Below are positions 1-9,313 of a stretch of DNA of 64,000 nucleotides, in pieces (position 1 is the first letter of the stretch; every line of letters begins with the position of its first letter). Both the position numbers and the translations under genes were made by a program. Below the pieces are notes generated by a model. The model was given only the letters and a program-made list of their open reading frames with translations. It was not told the origin of the DNA and did no database searches. The stretch covers positions 5,952,001-6,016,000 of the forward strand of contig NZ_CP135922.1 of the NCBI RefSeq assembly GCF_032399705.1, read 5' to 3'. The stretch is from Paenibacillus sp. BIC5C1. GTDB taxonomy: Bacteria > Bacillota > Bacilli > Paenibacillales > Paenibacillaceae.

Positions 1-1339
1 GCAGCTGACCCACTACGCCGAGCAATGTCTCGTCGAAGCTAACGGTGTTGAACACCTGGATCGTACCTTCCTCGGTCAACTGGTCAATCCCTTTTTGGTA
101 CTGTTTATGTTTCAATGCATTTTTAACTGTTACTTTGGCAAAAATCTCTGGTGAGAACGTTGGCAGTTCGTCAAAAATAACCTCGCTACCTTGGCTCAAT
201 GAATCGCCAATCCGGAAGATACCCGGATCGAACAGACCAATAATATCGCCTGCGTAAGCCTCTTCTACAATATCCCGATCCTGTGCAAGGAATTGCTGAG
301 GCTGCGACAGTTTGATTTCTTTGCCCACACGATTATGCTTCACACTCATACCGCGTTGGAACTTACCGGATACAATTCGCAGGAATGCGATACGATCCCG
401 GTGTGCCGGGTTCATATTCGCCTGGATTTTGAACACATAACCGCTGAATTTCTCATTCGTTGGCTCAATCTCACCCGCTGTACTGCGACGTGGTTCCGGC
501 TTCGGTGCGAGCTGCAGGAAGTTCTCAAGGAACGTCTGCACGCCGAAGTTATTGATGGCACTACCGAAGAATACGGGGGTCAGTTCACCGCGTTGTACCT
601 TCTCCATGTCGAACTGGTCTCCTGCAACATCCAGAAGCTCCAGGTCCTGACACAGCTGATCATGCAGATAGTCTCCTGCCATCTCACGAATGATCGGATC
701 TTCGTATCCATCCACTTTCTGTACTTTAATCGTCGAGTGATCGTCCCCTTGGAACAATTCCACCTGACTTTTCATCCGATCGTACACGCCACAAAGTTCA
801 CGACCTGTACCAATCGGCCAGTTCATCGGTACGGAGCGAATCCCCAGAACGTTTTCGAGTTCTTCCATCAGATCAAACGGACTTTGTCCTTCACGGTCCA
901 GCTTGTTGATGAACGTAAAGATCGGAATACCACGCTTCGCACAAACCTGGAACAATTTAATGGTCTGTGCCTCGACACCTTTGGCCACGTCAATCAACAT
1001 CACTGCGCTATCGGCAGCTGTCAATGTACGATACGTATCTTCACTGAAGTCTTGGTGACCCGGTGTATCCAGGATATTGATGCGATGACCCAGGTAATCA
1101 AACTGCATTACGGAAGAAGTTACCGAGATCCCCCGTTGCTTTTCAATCTCCATCCAGTCACTTGTTGCATGTTTGCTTGCTTTCCGAGCTTTTACTGTAC
1201 CGGCAAGACGAATCGCGCCCCCGAACAGCAACAGTTTCTCGGTTAATGTTGTTTTACCCGCATCCGGGTGAGAAATAATGGCAAACGTCCGGCGTTTGTC
1301 CACTTCCTGTTGAAGAATGTTATCTGCAGCTTTGCTCAT
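1..1339 (-). CDS. prfC: Peptide chain release factor 3 (RF3), N-terminal part, cut by window edge
   Basis: The reverse strand from 1339 to the window edge encodes about 446 residues of a translational GTPase that recycles RF1/RF2 from the ribosome. The N-terminus shows the P-loop [13 protein letters not shown], the switch region with RGISVTSS, the G3 motif [12 protein letters not shown] and the G4 motif NKLDRE, the order typical of RF3; the DFSEDT element separates it from EF-G. The start is ATG at 1339 behind a purine-rich GAAAGGGAT. The C-terminal domain lies outside the window. It is cytoplasmic and preceded by a long leader with two small hairpins. The assignment is based on motifs and overall similarity remembered for the family. 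Confidence 0.95.
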   Translation of the reverse strand, partial: MSKAADNILQQEVDKRRTFAIISHPDAGKTTLTEKLLLFGGAIRLAGTVKARKASKHATSDWMEIEKQRGISVTSSVMQFDYLGHRINILDTPGHQDFSEDTYRTLTAADSAVMLIDVAKGVEAQTIKLFQVCAKRGIPIFTFINKLDREGQSPFDLMEELENVLGIRSVPMNWPIGTGRELCGVYDRMKSQVELFQGDDHSTIKVQKVDGYEDPIIREMAGDYLHDQLCQDLELLDVAGDQFDMEKVQRGELTPVFFGSAINNFGVQTFLENFLQLAPKPEPRRSTAGEIEPTNEKFSGYVFKIQANMNPAHRDRIAFLRIVSGKFQRGMSVKHNRVGKEIKLSQPQQFLAQDRDIVEEAYAGDIIGLFDPGIFRIGDSLSQGSEVIFDELPTFSPEIFAKVTVKNALKHKQYQKGIDQLTEEGTIQVFNTVSFDETLLGVVGQL

Positions 1340-1697
1340 AGATTCTATCCCTTTCGTCCGTTCATTCACGTTAATCCGGCGAGGCCGGTCTACCATTCAA
1401 TCTTTATGCAATCCGGCTATGCCGGTTGATTGTACATTCGCATTTCGCACATGAGGCAATTAAGCATCCTATGTTAATTTTACACATTTACAACGGAGTT
1501 CATCCTCCCTAAGCATTGTGTTTTCATTCATGCCGTAGACCTGATTTAATATCCAACTTTCCTATTGTACCATAATCTTTACCGAAAATAACCGATTACG
1601 TACAGCAGATTCTACTCTTTTCCGATTGCAAAAAAAGAGCACCCTTCCGCCATCATTATGGCTTCCAGGTACTCATAATTCATTTCGCTTACCGCTC
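1340..1697. other. Intergenic leader of prfC with tandem mini-hairpins
   Basis: No gene is seen here. Two near-copies of AATCCGGC-NNN-GCCGGT lie at 1373-1390 and 1410-1427; each is a small inverted repeat with a three-base loop and would sit in the 5' leader of prfC mRNA. A minus-strand extended -10 (TGG then TACAAT, reading the complement of 1564-1569) could start a leader of roughly 220 bases. A second TACAAT lies close to repeat 2. The end towards 1697 holds the doxX terminator. Confidence 0.5.
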
Positions 1698-1699
1698 TT
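1629..1699 (-). terminator. Rho-independent terminator after the DoxX gene
   Basis: On the minus strand AAGAGC (overlapping the DoxX stop) pairs with GCTCTT just before a T run; a second small hairpin GCCAT/ATGGC lies inside the loop. Confidence 0.5.
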
Positions 1700-2096
1700 A
1701 GAAAATTAATGTGTCCAGAGCGTATTGTCCTCCACCTGTCAAAGCTAGCGCTACACCAAGGACCAGGATGGCCAGGTTATATTCAAATCCGTTTTGCGTG
1801 GACCAGTATCCGTTCGCACCATGAACCTTCACGATGGCAATAACCATAGTCAGAGCAATCAGAATGCCTCCTACTGGTGTGAGCAGACCCAGAGCCAGCA
1901 GCAACCCCCCGCCGAATTCCGCCAATCCCGCGAGCAGTGCAACCAGAGCGCCCGGCTTCATCCCCATGGACTCAAACCAGCCGCCGGTTCCCTTTATCCC
2001 GTATCCTCCAAACCATCCAAACAGTTTCTGAGCCCCGTGCGCCATGAATGACAATCCAATCACCAAACGAATCAACAACAATCCTACATCCAACAT
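1698..2096 (-). CDS. DoxX family membrane protein
   Basis: A 132-residue hydrophobic protein with about four membrane segments. The N-terminus has the family signature of an Arg in the first helix (LLIRLVIGLSFMAHGAQKLFGWFGG) followed by GLLLALGLLTPVGG. DoxX proteins are small inner-membrane proteins whose biochemical role is uncertain; some act in membrane redox or thiol stress. An ATG at 2111 gives five extra residues, but the sequence GGAGG lies inside that extension 8 bases before the ATG at 2096, so 2096 is chosen. It is a single-gene unit with its own terminator. Family assignment is firm, function is not. Confidence 0.88.
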   Translation of the reverse strand: MLDVGLLLIRLVIGLSFMAHGAQKLFGWFGGYGIKGTGGWFESMGMKPGALVALLAGLAEFGGGLLLALGLLTPVGGILIALTMVIAIVKVHGANGYWSTQNGFEYNLAILVLGVALALTGGGQYALDTLIF

Positions 2097-2498
2097 TTTC
2101 TTTTCCTCCATTCAATATATACAAAATAGTATTCTTAGATTAAAGATATTATGCTAAATTTTTTTCTTCATGAATGTATTTCGTAACCCCTTCACCTGGT
2201 TCACATTTTATCTCATGAATGATGTACGTTTCCGATTCGTCATCGGTTTTTCGTACGTCTTTGCTTAATCTCTTTATCTCTAGAGTTGAGTATAAGTTAT
2301 ATACTTACTTTTTGTCAATAACTGATTTTATTATATGCACATTTTTACATCCCCCACTTCTCTATCGCAAAAAAGACCTGAAAAGATCGCATTTCTGCGT
2401 TCTTCCCAAGTCTATTTTTAAAAGTGTTAGTCTTATCACCAATAAAATGACTTCGCTCTAATCAAAACTCCTGCCACTCATGAGTGATACTCCCGCGA
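2097..2498. other. AT-rich intergenic region
   Basis: About 400 bases without a convincing gene. An 80-codon plus-strand frame at 2219-2461 is AT-rich, lacks a ribosome-binding site and runs across the zwf terminator, so it is not taken as coding. The region holds that terminator and presumably the DoxX promoter. Confidence 0.6.
2369..2413 (-). terminator. Terminator downstream of zwf
   Basis: On the minus strand GACTTG pairs with CAGGTC, enclosing a second paired block (ACGCA with TGCG), followed by TTTTTT. It lies about 85 bases after the zwf stop codon. Confidence 0.75.
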
Positions 2499-4049
2499 TT
2501 AATTATTTACTTGCCAGATGACACTGTCTTCGTCCTGACCATTAACCGGCCACCAGTGGAACCCATCCTGCTCCAGCAGTTTGCCTATTGCTTCGGGCCC
2601 CCACGTACCTGCTGGATACGTGTGCAGCTCTCCGTGATTTTCCGCCCAAGCCGCCGCAATCCGGTCAACGAAGGACCATGCTGTAGCCACTTCATCCCAA
2701 CGGGTAAAGTAAGTGGAGTCTCCTTCTGCTGCATCATGCAGCAATCGTTCATACGCCTCCGGCGAGTTGATTCCAATCATGCAGCTCTGACAGAAATCCA
2801 TCGCCAGCGGCTGAATCTCGGAGTCTGAACCCGGTTTCTTGGCATTGATTTTAATATAAATGCCTTCCATCGGATTCACCCGAATAACGAGTAAATTCGG
2901 CTCCAGTTTATACTTTTTCCCCAGATAGACGTTACTTGGCATGGATTTGAATTCAACTACAATCTCGGTCGTTTTCACCGGAAGGCGCTTGCCTGTCCGA
3001 ATATAGAACGGCACACCCGCCCAGCGGAAATTATCCACAAATACACGTGCGGCAAAATAAGTCTCCGTACTGGATTCCGGATCAACCTTGTCCTCCTGAC
3101 GATAACCAGGAAGCTGCTTACCACGATACTCCCCTTCGGTATACTGCCCGCGCACAACGTTAGTGCTTACTTCTTCATTAGAGGTAAACGCACGCAGAGA
3201 ACGCAATACTTTAACCTTCTCATCGCGGATGTCCTCCGGGAATAAACGACTTGGCGGCTCCATGGCAATCATCGTTAGCATCTGCAGCATATGGTTCTGG
3301 CCCATATCGCGCAAAGCTCCCGAATGATCGTAGTATCCGCCACGTTCTTCCACACCAACCGTCTCTCCAAGGGTAATCTGAACGTTGGCAATATGTTTAT
3401 TGTTCCAAAGCGGCTCGAAAAAGGCATTACCAAAGCGAATCACTTCGATATTCTGCACCATTTCCTTGCCCAGATAATGGTCAATCCGATAAATCTCTTC
3501 CTCACGGAACACTTCACGGATCTGCTCATTCAGATGCTCCGCAGATTGCAGATCATATCCAAATGGTTTCTCAATCACAAGTCGATTCCACCCGCGGCTC
3601 TCCAGCATTCCACCATCACGCAAACTATATGAGACGCTGCCGAAGAGCTCAGGTGCCAGCGCCAGATAGAACAGACGGTTACCCGGTGTGTTAAACTTCG
3701 CTTCCAAACTCTCTGTCTGCTCACGTAATTCTTTGAAACCGTCCACGTTATTAATATCTAGTGATTTATACTCAAAATGTTCGACAAAAGCGTTCCACTC
3801 ATCGGGTTCCCCCGCCGGATAGCGGCAGAACTCCTTAATGGATTCATAGATGTCTTCCCGGAATTCTTCTGGTGACCTCGGACGACGCGCTACACCAATA
3901 ACCGCAAAGTCTTCGGCTAACTTGCCTTCGCGGTAGAGACTGTAGATCGCCGGAAACAGCTTCCGGCGGGCCAAATCACCCGTTGCTCCAAAAATGAAAA
4001 ATACTGCACCTGGTGTCTGCACTTCATCTTGCATTTGTTTTTCGACCAT
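2499..4049 (-). CDS. zwf: Glucose-6-phosphate 1-dehydrogenase
   Basis: A 516-residue enzyme that oxidises glucose 6-phosphate with NADP+ to 6-phosphogluconolactone, the entry step of the oxidative pentose phosphate pathway. Visible features are the dinucleotide fold FGATGDLARRK near residue 20 and the active-site signature RIDHYLGKE with its catalytic His near residue 190, then NIEVIRFGN. Length fits the bacterial family (about 490-515). The open frame extends 26 codons further upstream, but GAGGAG sits just before the ATG at 4049, which begins MVEKQ; that start also fits the expected N-terminus. It is transcribed alone, with a terminator downstream. Confidence 0.96.
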   Translation of the reverse strand: MVEKQMQDEVQTPGAVFFIFGATGDLARRKLFPAIYSLYREGKLAEDFAVIGVARRPRSPEEFREDIYESIKEFCRYPAGEPDEWNAFVEHFEYKSLDINNVDGFKELREQTESLEAKFNTPGNRLFYLALAPELFGSVSYSLRDGGMLESRGWNRLVIEKPFGYDLQSAEHLNEQIREVFREEEIYRIDHYLGKEMVQNIEVIRFGNAFFEPLWNNKHIANVQITLGETVGVEERGGYYDHSGALRDMGQNHMLQMLTMIAMEPPSRLFPEDIRDEKVKVLRSLRAFTSNEEVSTNVVRGQYTEGEYRGKQLPGYRQEDKVDPESSTETYFAARVFVDNFRWAGVPFYIRTGKRLPVKTTEIVVEFKSMPSNVYLGKKYKLEPNLLVIRVNPMEGIYIKINAKKPGSDSEIQPLAMDFCQSCMIGINSPEAYERLLHDAAEGDSTYFTRWDEVATAWSFVDRIAAAWAENHGELHTYPAGTWGPEAIGKLLEQDGFHWWPVNGQDEDSVIWQVNN

Positions 4050-4296
4050 GGGCTCCTCTTTCTTTCCGGGAAGATATCTCCACACTCTCCCCGAGCTATG
4101 TAATGGTGTTATATACGCAACATACAACCGTCAATTACCAGCAAATTTCCTTCTTGGATGTGATGCCATTTTAGCATAAAGCCCCATGGGTTGCACTAAT
4201 TTTCCTGAGAAATGTTATCAATATTTTTCCACAATTCATGGAAAATTCATCTATAAAATTTCATAATCGGACTTATAAATCTGCTTGAATATTGCA

Positions 4297-5034
4297 TTAA
4301 TATTCGATCGTGATCACCGGGAAACCTACTGTAACTCGATTAGTCCCCTTTTCGTCATCCTGATGGACAGCAAGCTGCATGTTCAAGTGATGCTTACCGC
4401 TTTTAATCGCTATGGGCAGATCCGATGCCTCATATGACACGCTGGCAGTGCTGTTATCTGTATAACGTTCTATCGCTTGCATTTGCATATCTCCAGACAG
4501 CTGTTCCTCGATTTGCTGCAATTGACTGCTCGCGCCACTTTCCATTGCACTGGTGCCCTGCACAGCGAAATTCCATGCTGGCTTCATACCCGAATCGTTG
4601 AGCAACTTGGATACTTGTTCATGTAATGTGGTCAATAAACGTTGGTCCGTATGTTCATTGCCAGATAACTGGACGATCGCATAGTATTCCTTTTCCCCCG
4701 TCACGACAACATTGACCAGAATGCCTGCATGCTGAGCATCAGCAGCCATCTCACTACGATACACATCATGCCCCGTCTGAACACCGTGTTCAGGCTGTTG
4801 CAATCCCAGCCGATGAGCGAGCAGCTCTGCCTGCTCTTTTGCATCTCCACGGCCTTCCCCTTGCCATTTGATGACTAGACGCTCCACATGATCGATTGCT
4901 GTATCTGCGGTCTTTATCAATTGTTCCAGCTTGTCTGCTTCAGATTCCGTCTTCTCAGCGTACACATGAGTCATGCCTACAAGTATAATGATTGCTAATG
5001 CGAGTGTGCCTACTGTCATCCATCGATTTAACAT
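4297..5034 (-). CDS. YwmB-like exported protein
   Basis: A 245-residue protein with an N-terminal signal segment (hydrophobic residues 8-22, then HVYAEK, likely cleaved). The rest is soluble and mixed alpha/beta. It resembles the YwmB/TATA-box-binding-like fold family of Bacillales, found close to cell-wall synthesis genes in other genomes. No enzymatic motif is visible. The start ATG at 5034 follows GGGGGATTGAA. It is a monocistronic gene between zwf and the lia operon. The family call comes from overall pattern and length, not from a diagnostic motif, so it is moderately secure. Confidence 0.65.
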   Translation of the reverse strand: MLNRWMTVGTLALAIIILVGMTHVYAEKTESEADKLEQLIKTADTAIDHVERLVIKWQGEGRGDAKEQAELLAHRLGLQQPEHGVQTGHDVYRSEMAADAQHAGILVNVVVTGEKEYYAIVQLSGNEHTDQRLLTTLHEQVSKLLNDSGMKPAWNFAVQGTSAMESGASSQLQQIEEQLSGDMQMQAIERYTDNSTASVSYEASDLPIAIKSGKHHLNMQLAVHQDDEKGTNRVTVGFPVITIEY

Positions 5035-5120
5035 TTCAATCCCCCGCTCTTTCTTACATTCTATGAATCTATCAACAGCATGCCCCCATTACTCATTTGC
5101 TAAACTTCTTTTTGGCACAC

Positions 5121-5152
5121 AAAAAAAGCCCCACCCACCATCTTCATGGCTG
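5121..5152 (-). terminator. Terminator of the lia-psp operon
   Basis: On the minus strand AGCCAT-GAAG-ATGG with a GGGGCT arm precedes a run of seven T. It lies about 125 bases after the response-regulator stop codon. Confidence 0.65.
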
Positions 5153-5277
5153 ATCGGACCTTATATCATCTTATGGGCAGAACAAACTTTCGAATCGTGC
5201 TCCCCTGATTAGTTCAATTCACTTGAGCACTCAACAAACCAATAGTTCGTGCCTCAACGCTCACACTGCTTCATTTT

Positions 5278-5958
5278 CTATTCCGCAAGTCCATTTTTAT
5301 AAGCATAGATGGCTGCCTGTGTACGGTCATCCACGCCTAATTTTGCTAGTATGTTCGTGACATGGAATTTGACCGTCTTGATTCCGATAATGAGATCATC
5401 TGCGATGTCCTGGTTCGATTTGCCTTTAGCTACTAACCGAAGTACATCCATCTCACGATCAGTCAATTCATCATGAGCTGGTGCCACTGCCTGCGGCTGT
5501 CGGAAACGATTCATCATTTTGGACGCCACTTGTGACTCCAGAACAGATTGCCCCCGAGCAGCAGCACGGATTGCATCTGCCACCTCATTGGCTCTGGATG
5601 TTTTCAGCAGATAACTGAAGGCTCCTGCCTCGATAACCGGATACATTTTTTCATCATCCAGATAACTGGTCAGTACAATGACCTTACATTCCGGATACAT
5701 TTTAAGCAGCTGCCGGGTGGCTTCAATCCCGTCCATTCCTTCCATGACGAGATCCATCAGGACAACGTCAGGTTTATACTCCTGTGCCAACCGAATGCCT
5801 TCCTCGCCGCTGCCTGCTTCCCCCACCACTTCAATGCCATCTTCAGTATCCAGCACCGCAGCGAGGCCAATGCGTACCATCTCATGATCATCCACGAGCA
5901 ATACTTTGATCGACGTTTCCGCTTCCGTCTCCGTTTCTATTCCCGTCTCCATTGACAT
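5278..5958 (-). CDS. liaR: LiaR-like NarL/LuxR-family response regulator
   Basis: A 226-residue two-component regulator. The receiver holds VLLVDDHEMVRIG, the phosphoacceptor Asp in VVLMDLVMEGMDG, the switch Thr in VIVLTSYLDD and Lys in LLKTSRA; the C-terminal 60 residues are a LuxR-type HTH (LTDREMDVLRLVAKGKSNQD). It is predicted to be phosphorylated by the kinase encoded immediately upstream and to activate the lia-psp operon. A longer start at 5976 exists, but GAGGAAGAAC precedes the ATG at 5958, which begins MSMETG. The first 71 bases overlap the kinase gene in another frame, and a repetitive E-T-E stretch leads into the receiver. It is the last gene of the operon. Confidence 0.9.
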   Translation of the reverse strand: MSMETGIETETEAETSIKVLLVDDHEMVRIGLAAVLDTEDGIEVVGEAGSGEEGIRLAQEYKPDVVLMDLVMEGMDGIEATRQLLKMYPECKVIVLTSYLDDEKMYPVIEAGAFSYLLKTSRANEVADAIRAAARGQSVLESQVASKMMNRFRQPQAVAPAHDELTDREMDVLRLVAKGKSNQDIADDLIIGIKTVKFHVTNILAKLGVDDRTQAAIYAYKNGLAE

Positions 5959-7009
5959 GTTCTTCCTCGCTTTCATCGTTCATCAAAGGTATTGTAATCT
6001 CAATTCGTGTTCCTTTGCCCGGCGCCGTTACAAATTGAATAGCTCCTCCAATTTCAGTCACACGTTCACGCATATTGGCCAGACCGTACGAGGCCTGTTT
6101 CTGATCATCGAGATCAAATCCCTGCCCATCATCACGAATCAGTACCCGAATGGCATCCATCCGGCGCTGAAGCCGAATTTCCATCTTTTCTGCCTTCGCA
6201 TGACGTAATGTATTGGACATCGCTTCCTGAATAATACGGAACAGATGATTCTCGATGCCTTTGATCAAATGAATATCTTCATCCATTTCGAGCACGATGT
6301 CCATGGGTACTTTTGTTTTCAACTCCATCACAAGATCGCGCAAACCTTGCTCGAGATGTTTACCCTCCAGATAGACAGGTCGCAAATGCAATAGTAACGC
6401 CCGCATCTCGGACTGAGCTACCGACGCCATCTCTTCAATCAGGGCCACCTGCCGCTGGGCACGCGCAAAATCCTTTTCCATTCTTCGTCCAACCGCTGTT
6501 GCGGTCATGGAAATGGCGAATAGCTGCTGCGATACCGCATCATGCAATTCTCGTGCCAGGCGCTGTCTCTCCTCCACAATGGCCGTTATTCTGGCCTGTT
6601 CAGCCAGTTGAGCGTTATTCGTAGACAGCCTCTGCAGTGAGGATACCTGATCTTCCCACTTTTTGCCGATACGTCCAAGCTGCTCGCTTAATCGCCCGAC
6701 ATCATCAATACCAAGGTCTGGCACTGTACGTGAGAGTGATCCCTTTTCCCATTGCAGCAATGTCTCTCGCAACAGTTCAAGCCTTCGTTTGACCCGATAG
6801 CTCTGATAGAAGCCGAAGGCCGCACCCATACCGATCAAGAGCAGCAGTAATGCCAGACCCGATTGAATCAGATGCCTCCACCCTGCAAACGGAGCAAGAT
6901 AACCATATGTATACAATACATACAAGATTACAATGAGCACAATGAAAACAAGGAGGATCCCTTCACCCATACTTCGGGTTACCATGTCGGTATGTCGTTT
7001 TGTCTTCAT
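5888..7009 (-). CDS. liaS: LiaS-like sensor histidine kinase
   Basis: A 373-residue membrane kinase of the HPK7 group. Two membrane segments (about residues 15-35 and 45-65) enclose a very short extracellular loop, as in intramembrane-sensing kinases. Then come a HAMP-like linker, the HisKA_3 box with the phosphorylated His in RQRLARELHDAVSQQLFA, and an ATPase domain with N-box (FRIIQEAMSNTLRHA) and G-box (DDGQGFD, GLANMRERV). It pairs with the overlapping regulator and with LiaF upstream. A GTG seven codons earlier is open, but AGGAGGAGACCCGG fits the ATG at 7009. The C-terminal tail is a Gly/Asn/Asp-rich stretch encoded by a hexanucleotide repeat shared with the liaR start. Confidence 0.92.
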   Translation of the reverse strand: MKTKRHTDMVTRSMGEGILLVFIVLIVILYVLYTYGYLAPFAGWRHLIQSGLALLLLLIGMGAAFGFYQSYRVKRRLELLRETLLQWEKGSLSRTVPDLGIDDVGRLSEQLGRIGKKWEDQVSSLQRLSTNNAQLAEQARITAIVEERQRLARELHDAVSQQLFAISMTATAVGRRMEKDFARAQRQVALIEEMASVAQSEMRALLLHLRPVYLEGKHLEQGLRDLVMELKTKVPMDIVLEMDEDIHLIKGIENHLFRIIQEAMSNTLRHAKAEKMEIRLQRRMDAIRVLIRDDGQGFDLDDQKQASYGLANMRERVTEIGGAIQFVTAPGKGTRIEITIPLMNDESEEEHVNGDGNRNGDGSGNVDQSIARG

Positions 7010-7042
7010 CCGGGTCTCCTCCTTCTTCACCTATTTAACTTA

Positions 7043-7690
7043 TTACGGATTACTGATGTTTAGGTCGCCAACAATATAAGAAATGACAAATTTTGCTTTA
7101 TGTTCACTGGACTCATATCCAGGAGTTCTCCATACCAATTTGTTCATCATGCCACTGTCCTGTTCCCCATTAACACTTATCCGTCCAAAGAGTACCGTCG
7201 CCTCAATCTCAACACCATAATCTTCAGGCAGCGTCAGACGAACATTTCCCATAACGCCTTGCAGAAGTACAATCGTTTGTTTATCCTCCGGAATGGAGAG
7301 GGACAGATCTGCGTTAACCTCACCCAAGGCATGCCATAGGCTCATGCTGCGCAATGTCCATGGTGCCTGATCCCAATAGTAACGAGCCATGAAATTTTGC
7401 TTGCGCATGACATGTCCATCTAGATGAATCTTTTTGTTTTTGGAATAAAAGTAAGCGAGCGAAGCCAGTACAATTAAAAATACAATCATTAGATTATCAA
7501 GCAACAACAGAGCAGCACCGATACCGAGGTATCGATAGCCTTTGTGTGTGTCACCCTTACGAACTTGAACCATACCTATCGTTAACAGAATCAGTGCGGC
7601 GACGGTCAGCAGGTTAATACTTCGGTTCAGTAACATCAGCATGCCGATGACAATAATTACAACAGCAAGCCATTGACCCTTCTTATTCAT
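7043..7690 (-). CDS. liaF: LiaF-like membrane protein
   Basis: A 215-residue protein with about four N-terminal membrane segments (residues 6-100) and a C-terminal beta-rich domain with repeated patterns such as MGNVRLTLPED and LFGRISVNG, typical of LiaF/VraT. In Bacillus LiaF inhibits LiaS until cell-wall stress occurs. The ATG at 7690 follows AGAGGAGGTG by eight bases, better than the upstream ATG at 7726. The gap to liaS is 33 bases, so the three genes form a liaFSR unit. A terminator-like hairpin separates the unit from the psp genes upstream. Confidence 0.88.
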   Translation of the reverse strand: MNKKGQWLAVVIIVIGMLMLLNRSINLLTVAALILLTIGMVQVRKGDTHKGYRYLGIGAALLLLDNLMIVFLIVLASLAYFYSKNKKIHLDGHVMRKQNFMARYYWDQAPWTLRSMSLWHALGEVNADLSLSIPEDKQTIVLLQGVMGNVRLTLPEDYGVEIEATVLFGRISVNGEQDSGMMNKLVWRTPGYESSEHKAKFVISYIVGDLNISNP

Positions 7691-7734
7691 CTCTGCCGCA
7701 CCTCCTCTGTAAGTTGATCTTCCCAATTCGACGG

Positions 7735-7770
7735 AAAAGCCATATCAGGCTTTGAACACCTGTATGGCTT
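7735..7770 (-). terminator. Internal attenuator between the psp genes and liaFSR
   Basis: On the minus strand AAGCCATA-C-AGG pairs with CCT-G-ATATGGCTT, followed by only four T. Its place inside a co-oriented gene run suggests partial termination, so that liaFSR is made at lower levels than the effector genes; this is inference. Confidence 0.55.
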
Positions 7771-7839
7771 AACCTTTGTTCTAGAAACCGTTCTTTATTC
7801 ACGATTTATAGAATATCATATTGTCTGCTGAGCGAACAG

Positions 7840-8547
7840 TTATTCTTTTGAAGTACCGCCCGTTTCATTCTTGGCACCATTGCCGATTTTGTTTTTCAGA
7901 GCTTGCAGTTGTTGATCCACTTTGAATTGCTTCTCAGTATCTACAGGATTAGTGTACGTAGATTGTGTATTACGATAAGGTGCGCGGATCACATCGGCTT
8001 CTGCTTCCATTTGCATGATTTTCTCTTCCATGCGGTGGAATCCAAGGGATGCGCCACCACTCTCGATGGAGTGCAAGCTGTTGATTTGGGACATTTGTTT
8101 TTTGGCTTTCGCCATTTGTGCACGGGATACGAGTTCATTACGTTTGTTACGCATTTTGTAGAACTCGTCTTTCATGTCATGCAGCTGTTGCAGCAAATCT
8201 TTGGCTTGAGCTTCGGATTGAGCATGAAGTTCTCTGTATTCCGTAATTTTTTGATCGAAGTAGATTTTCTCTTCCAGCAATTTACGGGCTACTTCTTCCT
8301 GACCATTAGCCAGTGCAGCCTCTGCCTGAGACTCACGTTGCACCGATGTACGTTCTGCTTCGTCCAGACGCTGTTTCATGCGGCGTTCATTCGCCATTTG
8401 TTTGGCAACGGTTACCTCTGCCTCATGAATTTCAGCCTCCATGTCACGCAAGTACTGGTTCAACATTACAATCGGGTCTTCCACTTTATCCAACATATCA
8501 TTTACCGACGCTTTAGTCATATCCTTAATCCGTTTAAATACTCCCAT
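7840..8547 (-). CDS. PspA/IM30 family protein (LiaH-like), copy 1
   Basis: A 235-residue alpha-helical protein starting [19 protein letters not shown], the usual PspA/Vipp1 amphipathic N-terminal helix, followed by [14 protein letters not shown] and a long coiled coil (about residues 25-180). PspA proteins coat and stabilise stressed membrane as oligomeric rods. The ATG at 8547 follows GGGAGAAAAGTAAA; the upstream PspC stop is one base away, indicating translational coupling. A second, divergent PspA is encoded three genes upstream in the same operon. The C-terminus is a basic Asn/Gly-rich tail. Confidence 0.93.
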   Translation of the reverse strand: MGVFKRIKDMTKASVNDMLDKVEDPIVMLNQYLRDMEAEIHEAEVTVAKQMANERRMKQRLDEAERTSVQRESQAEAALANGQEEVARKLLEEKIYFDQKITEYRELHAQSEAQAKDLLQQLHDMKDEFYKMRNKRNELVSRAQMAKAKKQMSQINSLHSIESGGASLGFHRMEEKIMQMEAEADVIRAPYRNTQSTYTNPVDTEKQFKVDQQLQALKNKIGNGAKNETGGTSKE

Positions 8548-8548
8548 T

Positions 8549-9055
8549 TTACTTTTCTCCCTTCTCGTAACGAGATAATTTTTGGCGAAGCTCTTCAACT
8601 TCTTTTTTCAATGCTTTTTTCTCAATATCTTTCATCATGGAATCAAGTTCACTTTCTTGCTGTGACCCTGCTCCGTAAGCGTTATTGTCGTAAGAACGTG
8701 GACCAGACTGAGGTCTGCTGTTATATCCTGGGCCAGGACCGAAGTTTCCGGGACCTTGATTACGGTTGTTTTGGAAAGGACCTCTTGGTGGCTCGTGATC
8801 AAAGTTGTTGTATCCTCTACCAGCGCCAGGACCTGGGCCCGGACCATAGCCGTATGGATCATAAGGTGGATATGGCTCTTTTGGCACCACCAGTGCTGCG
8901 ATGAAGTAGATTAACAATGACGTGCCGCCAGTTACGAAGATACTGATGACAAAGATGATACGCAGCAGGGTTGAATCCATGCCGATCGACTCGGATATAC
9001 CACCACACAATCCTGTCAGCATCCGGTCACGCGTTGAGCGATATAATTTGCTCAT
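8549..9055 (-). CDS. PspC-domain membrane protein with Gly/Pro/Asn-rich linker
   Basis: A 168-residue protein. The first 60 residues are a PspC domain ([20 protein letters not shown], then a membrane segment ending [19 protein letters not shown]). Residues 65-130 are low-complexity Gly/Pro/Asn/Tyr repeats, and the last 35 residues ([20 protein letters not shown]) are a coiled coil that could contact PspA. PspC anchors or signals membrane stress in Psp systems. The start follows AAGGAG-N7-ATG. It is paired with a shorter PspC upstream that lacks the linker and coil. Confidence 0.9.
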   Translation of the reverse strand: MSKLYRSTRDRMLTGLCGGISESIGMDSTLLRIIFVISIFVTGGTSLLIYFIAALVVPKEPYPPYDPYGYGPGPGPGAGRGYNNFDHEPPRGPFQNNRNQGPGNFGPGPGYNSRPQSGPRSYDNNAYGAGSQQESELDSMMKDIEKKALKKEVEELRQKLSRYEKGEK

Positions 9056-9072
9056 ATGCTTACTCCTTTCGT

Positions 9073-9309
9073 TTACTTGTATCCTCTTCCGTGATCAGCA
9101 CCATAGGTGTATGGATCAGCGTGATAGGGTTCTTTTGGCACTACCAATGCAGCGATGAAGTAGATCAGCAATGATGTACCCCCCGTAGCGAAAATACTGA
9201 TGAAGAAAATGATACGCAGCAGCGTGGAACTAAATCCAAGATTTTCAGAGATGCCGCCGATCAAACCTGTCATCATACGATTACGCGATGAGCGGTAAAG
9301 TTTATTCAT
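9073..9309 (-). CDS. Short PspC-domain membrane protein
   Basis: A 78-residue protein, nearly all of it a PspC domain: MNKLYRSSRNRMMTGLIGGIS, a membrane segment, then [17 protein letters not shown]. It is very similar to the first half of the next gene and looks like a tandem duplicate. The ATG at 9309 follows AGGAGTAGACAC, and this ribosome-binding site overlaps the stop codon of the upstream PspA gene, suggesting coupled translation. Confidence 0.88.
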   Translation of the reverse strand: MNKLYRSSRNRMMTGLIGGISENLGFSSTLLRIIFFISIFATGGTSLLIYFIAALVVPKEPYHADPYTYGADHGRGYK

Positions 9310-9313
9310 GTGT

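Noticed and set aside
293..1246. Long plus-strand open frame
   Set aside because: It is the antisense shadow of prfC, whose motifs are clear on the minus strand.
7903..8904. Plus-strand frame of 333 codons
   Set aside because: Shadow of the PspA and PspC genes; Phe/Leu/His-rich composition typical of an antisense frame.
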